A stretch of DNA of 64,000 bases, from positions 62,001 through 126,000 of the forward strand of contig NZ_JBQDYF010000004.1 of assembly GCF_052044135.1 (NCBI RefSeq). The letters are read 5' to 3'. Shown in pieces: positions 59,911 to 64,000 of this stretch. This stretch comes from Salinisphaera sp052044135 (GTDB taxonomy: Bacteria > Pseudomonadota > Gammaproteobacteria > Nevskiales > Salinisphaeraceae). The translations under genes and the position numbers were made by a program. The notes beneath the pieces were generated by a model that worked only from the letters and a program-made list of their open reading frames with translations, made no database searches and was not told where the DNA came from. How positions within the stretch are numbered: the stretch's first letter is position 1; each line of letters starts with the position of its first letter.

Positions 59911-59932
59911 AAAATGTCTTTGTAGAGCGCTT

Positions 59933-60838
59933 TTAGTCGCCCATAGTAGCGCGCACGGCGGCGCGATCCGGCATGCCGGCCCGTGCACCGGCCGCGCCCA
60001 CTGATAGCGAGGCCGCCACGCCGGCCATGCGGATTGCATCCTCGACCGACTGGCTTTCCAGCCGCGCGGCGGCGAACGCCCCGGCGAAGGTATCGCCGGC
60101 GCCGGTGGTATCGACCACCGTGCACGGCCGGCCGGGGACATGGCCACGGCTGCCATCGCGGCCGATCCAGAGTGCGCCGTCCGCGCCGAGGGTGGCGATT
60201 ACGCCGATATTGTACTGCCGGGCAAGGCGCGCGGCCTGATCGACGGTCTGGTCGCGGCTCGCGCCTTCGCGCTCGCCAAGCAGAAAAGCCGCCTCCCCGG
60301 CGTTGACCATCAGCCAGTCCACGGCGGTCATCTCGAAAGCCTTGAGCGGAGCGGCGGGCGCGGCATTTAGGATCACCTCGGCGCCGGCTGCCCGACCGGC
60401 GCTCAGCGCCGCATTAACGAACGCGGTCGGCGTTTCGAGTTGCACAAGGAGCACGTTCGCGCCGCCCATGGCGCCGGCCATGTCGCGCGAGCCGTCGAGC
60501 TCGCCATTCGCGCCGGGCACCACCACGATCCGGTTCTCGCCGGCTTCGTCGACGGTGATCAGGGCTATACCGCTGCTGCCGGGAAAGCGCTGCACGCCGT
60601 CGGCATCGATGCCCTCGGCGGCCAGATCGGCCACGATCCGGTCGCCGAAATCGTCATCGCCGGCCGCGCCGAGAAAACGCACCGGCGCACCCAGCCGCGC
60701 GGCGGCCACCGCTTGATTCGCGCCCTTGCCGCCCTGGTGCATGGCATAGCCGGAGGCGAGCAGCGTCTCGCCCGGCTCGGGATGATGCGCGACCCGGGCG
60801 ACCAGATCGATGTTGGCACTGCCGGCGACCACGATCAT
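59933..60838 (-). CDS. Ribokinase-like PfkB kinase
   Basis: 301 residues from the ATG at 60838 (GGAGG upstream; the ATG at 60862 is less likely). PfkB signature 1 HQGGKGANQAVAAARLG and signature 2 DTTGAGDTFAGAF with catalytic Asp are those of ribokinase. Cytosolic ATP:D-ribose or related pentose/tetrose kinase. Transcribed towards the tetritol cluster from the other side of the repeat-bracketed gap; it may belong to sugar uptake by the same transporter, but this is uncertain. Confidence 0.87.
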   Translation of the reverse strand: MIVVAGSANIDLVARVAHHPEPGETLLASGYAMHQGGKGANQAVAAARLGAPVRFLGAAGDDDFGDRIVADLAAEGIDADGVQRFPGSSGIALITVDEAGENRIVVVPGANGELDGSRDMAGAMGGANVLLVQLETPTAFVNAALSAGRAAGAEVILNAAPAAPLKAFEMTAVDWLMVNAGEAAFLLGEREGASRDQTVDQAARLARQYNIGVIATLGADGALWIGRDGSRGHVPGRPCTVVDTTGAGDTFAGAFAAARLESQSVEDAIRMAGVAASLSVGAAGARAGMPDRAAVRATMGD

Positions 60839-61038
60839 GAGCGGCCTCCGGCGGCTGGGCACGACAAGCGGATCGCGGAGCGGCGGATTTCGAATGCTGT
60901 CATGAAATTCAGTTGGCGAGGTTGAGCGGACCTATTCGACCATACTTGCGAGCGTATCGGCAGTCATCGCGTGATGATCGCCGCCGTCGGCGCCGGTAAG
61001 TGCGCTGCACTCGGTTTCGTCGCAAGCGGCAATCGTCC

Positions 61039-61782
61039 CTAATAGCAAATCCGCATCGGCAGGCCGTGTTCGTCCGTGGGCGGATGTTCGGGCACGCTCC
61101 GGTGGATGCCGGCGGCGATGCGTTCGGCCGAGAACAGCGCGGCATAGGCGTCGGCGATGTCGTCATCGGCGGCGTGGCCGACACGATGTTTCTGTCTGAA
61201 GTGTTCGAAGTGCGCACGGCCGTAGCGTGTGAACACGCGTTGCAGACGATCGTGGGCGCCGAGGCCGGATTTCTTCGGGTATGGCATGGGCCGCAACGGG
61301 CCGCCCGTATCGGCATTCCAGCAGGCAAAGGCGAGTTCGGGATGCACTTCGTGGACGCTCGTGCGCAACGCCGGCTGATCGGCAAGCAACGCGTCCACTT
61401 CGCGAATCTTGCCGAACAGGTTGAACGCCTGGGCCGATACGCCGCCCGCGTCGTTGTCGATGTTGATACGGCTGGCCCTGGCATGGGCGTCGCGCAAAGC
61501 CAGCCCGACGGTCGTTGCGTAGATCGCGCCCCGGGTGGCGGTCGGAAACACGCTGTTGCCGCGAGCAGCGCCGAGAAGACGGCGGGCTTCGAGGTCGCAT
61601 GCTCGCTTGCCGGCGGCGGCCAGGCCGATCGGCATGTCGACGGCCACGATATCGCGCTCGGCGACGACGCCCAGCGTTTGCAGCAGATCGGATAGCCGCG
61701 GCCGGAGAAACACGCCGCCCGGGGTGGCGGCGACCCATCCGGCAGGGCAGCCGTCGATGCCGATACAGTTCGGACCCGTCAT
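61039..61782 (-). CDS. DUF429-family protein
   Basis: 247 residues, RNase H-like fold family of unknown function. Typical segments: IGIDGCPAGW at the N-terminus, DMPIGL near residue 50, and the acidic DDDIADAYAALF near the C-terminus; together they form a putative metal site. No informative neighbour: a ribokinase-like gene downstream and an aminotransferase upstream. The 200-bp gap at 60839-61038 contains nothing recognised. Confidence 0.8.
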   Translation of the reverse strand: MTGPNCIGIDGCPAGWVAATPGGVFLRPRLSDLLQTLGVVAERDIVAVDMPIGLAAAGKRACDLEARRLLGAARGNSVFPTATRGAIYATTVGLALRDAHARASRINIDNDAGGVSAQAFNLFGKIREVDALLADQPALRTSVHEVHPELAFACWNADTGGPLRPMPYPKKSGLGAHDRLQRVFTRYGRAHFEHFRQKHRVGHAADDDIADAYAALFSAERIAAGIHRSVPEHPPTDEHGLPMRICY

Positions 61783-61843
61783 CGCGTCAGTTTAGCGGAT
61801 GCGATGACGGGCCCGACGGCGTACGGCCGTGCGCCTGTGGCCC

Positions 61844-63103
61844 TCAGGCCGCCAGGGCCGCCCCGATGGCATCGTCGATGATGGCCAGGCCTTCGTCGAT
61901 ATCCTCGGCCGTGCTGATCAGCGGCGGCATGACCTTGATCACGCGATCGCCAGGCCCGGTGGTTTCCATGATCAGGCCGCGCTTGAAGCACTCGCCGATG
62001 ACGGCATTGCCATGGTCCGGCACCGCGCAGTCCAGGCCAATGAAGAAACCGCGGCCGCGGACTTCACCGTCGAAACCGTCGTGCTTGTCGATGATTTCCT
62101 GCAGCCGAGCACGGATGCGTTCGCCCTGCTCGGTGACGTGCCGGGTGAGTTGGTCGTCGCGCCAGAACTTGTCGAGCGCGGCCGCGCCGGTGACGAATGC
62201 ATGGTTGTTGCCGCGGAAGGTGCCGGTGTGTTCGCCCGCGTCCCAGACATCGATTTCCGGGCGCATGAGTACCAGCGACATCGGCGAGCCCATGCCCGAA
62301 ATCGATTTCGCGAGGGTGACGATATCGGGCTGGATCTCGGCCGGCTCGAACGAGAAGAACGGCCCGGTGCGGCCGTAGCCGGCCTGGATGTCGTCGACGA
62401 TGAACAACAGGTCGTGCTCGCGGCAGACGTGGGCCACTTCGCGCAGCCAGTCGAAGCCGGCCGCATAGATGCCGCCTTCGCCCTGCACGGTTTCCACGAT
62501 GACCGCCGCCGGCTTGTCGACGCCGGAGAACGAATCCGACAGCAGGGCGTCCAGATCGGCGATCGTGTCGCGACCGTCGCGATAATAACCGTCGAAGGCC
62601 GCGGTGGTGGTATCCGACAGGCCGACGCCGGCGCTGTTGCGGATGGCGGCGTTGCTGGTGACCGAGGTCGAGCCCAGTGTCATGCCGTGGAAGCTGTGGG
62701 TGAAATGGATCATTCCGGAGCGGCCGGTGTATTTACGCGCCAGCTTGAGCGCGGCTTCCACCGCGTTGGTCCCGGTCGGGCCGGGGAATTGCAGTTTGTA
62801 GTCCAGCTTGCGCGGCTTGAGGATGATCTCTTCGAAAGTCTCCATGAACCGGGTCTTGGCCGCGGTGGCCATGTCCAGGCCGTGGTTGATGCCGCCGGAC
62901 TTGATGTAGTCGAGCAGGGCGGCTTCCATGTCGGGGTCGTTGTGGCCGTAGTTCAGTGCGCCGGCGCCGGAGAAGAAATCCAGATATTCGCGGCCGTCGA
63001 CGTCGGTCATGCGGTTGCCGCGGGCGGTCTTGAACTCGGTCGGAAACGAGCGCACGTAGCCGCGGACTTCCGATTCCAGGCGATTGATGATGTCCATGCT
63101 CAT
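61844..63103 (-). CDS. Diaminobutyrate--2-oxoglutarate transaminase (EctB/DoeD type)
   Basis: Class III PLP aminotransferase, 419 residues. PLP-binding Lys in TLAKSISGMGSPMSLVLM, and IVDDIQAGYGRTG with the cofactor Asp. Best fit is EctB, which makes 2,4-diaminobutyrate for ectoine, or its degradative counterpart DoeD. No ectA or ectC is adjacent. Instead a succinate-semialdehyde-type dehydrogenase lies 17 bp upstream, the arrangement of the ectoine breakdown genes doeC-doeD. GAGG precedes the ATG at 63103. Confidence 0.85.
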   Translation of the reverse strand: MSMDIINRLESEVRGYVRSFPTEFKTARGNRMTDVDGREYLDFFSGAGALNYGHNDPDMEAALLDYIKSGGINHGLDMATAAKTRFMETFEEIILKPRKLDYKLQFPGPTGTNAVEAALKLARKYTGRSGMIHFTHSFHGMTLGSTSVTSNAAIRNSAGVGLSDTTTAAFDGYYRDGRDTIADLDALLSDSFSGVDKPAAVIVETVQGEGGIYAAGFDWLREVAHVCREHDLLFIVDDIQAGYGRTGPFFSFEPAEIQPDIVTLAKSISGMGSPMSLVLMRPEIDVWDAGEHTGTFRGNNHAFVTGAAALDKFWRDDQLTRHVTEQGERIRARLQEIIDKHDGFDGEVRGRGFFIGLDCAVPDHGNAVIGECFKRGLIMETTGPGDRVIKVMPPLISTAEDIDEGLAIIDDAIGAALAA

Positions 63104-63120
63104 GGCGATCGTTGCCTCTT

Positions 63121-64000
63121 TCAGACTTTGGGCAGGTTGCCCAGGCAGTAGTATTTCGTCTCCAGGTACTCACTGAGACCGACATGGCCGCCTTCGCGGC
63201 CGAGGCCGGATTGCTTGACGCCGCCGAACGGCACGTGCGGCCCGGTGATGTCCATGGTGTTGACGCCGACCATGCCGTATTCCAGCCCGCGCAGGTACTT
63301 GCGGATGCGGGCGTCGCTGGGCGTGAACACGTACGAGGCCAGGCCATAGATGGTGTCGTTGGCCGCGGCCAGGGCCTCGTCGTCGGTATCGAACGGCGCG
63401 ATCGGTGCAACGGGAGCGAACTGCTCCTCGGCGGCCACGCGCATGGCCGAGGTGAAATCGGCGACCACGGTGGGCATGAAGAAATTCTCGCCGGGGGCAT
63501 CGGACTGATCGCGCCCGATGATGCGGGCGCCGCGCTCGCGGGCGTCGTCGACCAGCGATTGGGCTTTTTCGACGGCATCGGCGTGGATCAGCGGGCCGAT
63601 CTCGGTGTTCTCGTCGAGACCGTGGCCTACGGGCATGGCGTTCATCTTTTCGACGAAGCGATCGACGAAGTCGTCATACATCGAGCGATGCACAAAGATG
63701 CGGTTGGCGGCCACGCAATCCTGGCCCGTGGTCTGGAACTTGGCGGCGATGGCGCCCTCGACGGCGGTTTCCAGATCCGCGTCCTCGCAGACGATGAAGG
63801 GCGCGTTGCCGCCGAGCTCCATGGCGTTCTTCTTGACCGTGGCGGCGCTTTGCTCGATCAGCTTGCGGCCGACCTCGGTCGAACCGGTGAACGACAGTGC
63901 GCGCACGCGATCATCCGCGCAGACGCGCTCGCCGAACTGCTTGCCCGAGCCGGGCACGACATTGAATTCGCCGTTCGTGAGCCCGGCCTTTTCGGCCAGA
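63121..64000 (-). CDS. Aldehyde dehydrogenase, GabD/DoeC type (5' end outside window)
   Basis: C-terminal ~293 residues of an NAD(P)-dependent aldehyde dehydrogenase; the frame remains open to the window end. Contains FTGSTEVGR, catalytic Glu in ELGGNAPF, catalytic Cys in TTGQDCVAANR, and the C-terminal substrate loop PHVPFGGVKQSGLGREGG of the succinate-semialdehyde group. Seventeen bp before the transaminase, so cotranscribed. Candidate substrates are aspartate semialdehyde (ectoine breakdown) or succinate semialdehyde (GABA from the Puu route). Confidence 0.92.
   Translation of the reverse strand, partial: LAEKAGLTNGEFNVVPGSGKQFGERVCADDRVRALSFTGSTEVGRKLIEQSAATVKKNAMELGGNAPFIVCEDADLETAVEGAIAAKFQTTGQDCVAANRIFVHRSMYDDFVDRFVEKMNAMPVGHGLDENTEIGPLIHADAVEKAQSLVDDARERGARIIGRDQSDAPGENFFMPTVVADFTSAMRVAAEEQFAPVAPIAPFDTDDEALAAANDTIYGLASYVFTPSDARIRKYLRGLEYGMVGVNTMDITGPHVPFGGVKQSGLGREGGHVGLSEYLETKYYCLGNLPKV

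Overview
The window is high-GC DNA (roughly 64-65% by eye) carrying mostly chromosomal metabolic genes. Cytochrome bo3 oxidase, a long-form isocitrate lyase, a RegB/RegA-type redox system, Feo and Fhu-type iron uptake, and an EctB-type aminotransferase suggest an aerobic, probably salt-adapted gammaproteobacterium. Salinisphaera or a relative is my guess; the sequence alone does not prove it. I saw no rRNA, tRNA, CRISPR array, transposase, integrase or phage gene.

Layout. 1-800: C-terminal part of a sensor histidine kinase. 1.1-5.7 kb: a gamma-glutamylated putrescine module (puuB, puuA, a GntR/FCD regulator, puuD) with two copies of a TGTGATCACA palindrome in front of puuA and puuD. 5.9-9.4 kb: alanine dehydrogenase and isocitrate lyase, each followed directly by a copy of the same ~268-bp structured repeat. 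9.7-12.1 kb: a large MscS-family channel. 12.5-16.4 kb: cyoABCD. 16.8-26.6 kb: a polyol locus like the Pseudomonas mannitol/arabitol locus (xylulokinase divergent from transaldolase, fructokinase-like kinase, four-gene ABC transporter, mannitol dehydrogenase). 26.7-28.3 kb: a KAS III protein and a rhodanese. 28.4-35.8 kb: iron uptake, with feoAB plus a Cys-rich small protein divergent from a fhuC-D-B transporter across two Fur-box-like sites, then a FhuF-type reductase and a probably frameshifted small gene. 35.9-43.4 kb: a Baeyer-Villiger-type monooxygenase, a PQQ-type sugar dehydrogenase, an old-yellow-enzyme reductase, an SBF-like transporter, an MFS permease and a phosphoesterase. 43.5-49.1 kb: a TonB-dependent receptor, RegB/RegA-like two-component genes, an unlisted 31-residue membrane peptide and a TraB-domain protein. 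49.1-59.5 kb: a complete-looking tetritol (erythritol/threitol) catabolic cluster. 59.9-64 kb: a ribokinase-like kinase, a DUF429 protein, an EctB/DoeD-type aminotransferase and an aldehyde dehydrogenase cut by the window end.

How the genes work together. Two sugar-alcohol systems dominate. The first imports a hexitol/pentitol (MtlEFGK), oxidises it (MtlD), and feeds fructose 6-phosphate (PfkB kinase) and xylulose 5-phosphate (XylB) to central metabolism, with a transaldolase in the same locus. The second imports a four-carbon polyol (RbsABC-type transporter plus a DUF2291 protein), oxidises it with a zinc dehydrogenase, phosphorylates the tetrulose with a DAK-type kinase, and isomerises it through TIM-like and RpiB-like enzymes to erythrose 4-phosphate. 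A SorC-type regulator is divergent from this cluster and near-palindromic CATATG-centred sites lie between them. Several substrate-binding-protein genes are followed by strong hairpins inside their operons.

The most unusual non-coding feature is the repeat pair at 7011-7278 and 9360-9626. It has terminal inverted repeats and nested internal inverted repeats that would fold as a three-way junction. Its terminal stem differs between copies with partly compensating changes.
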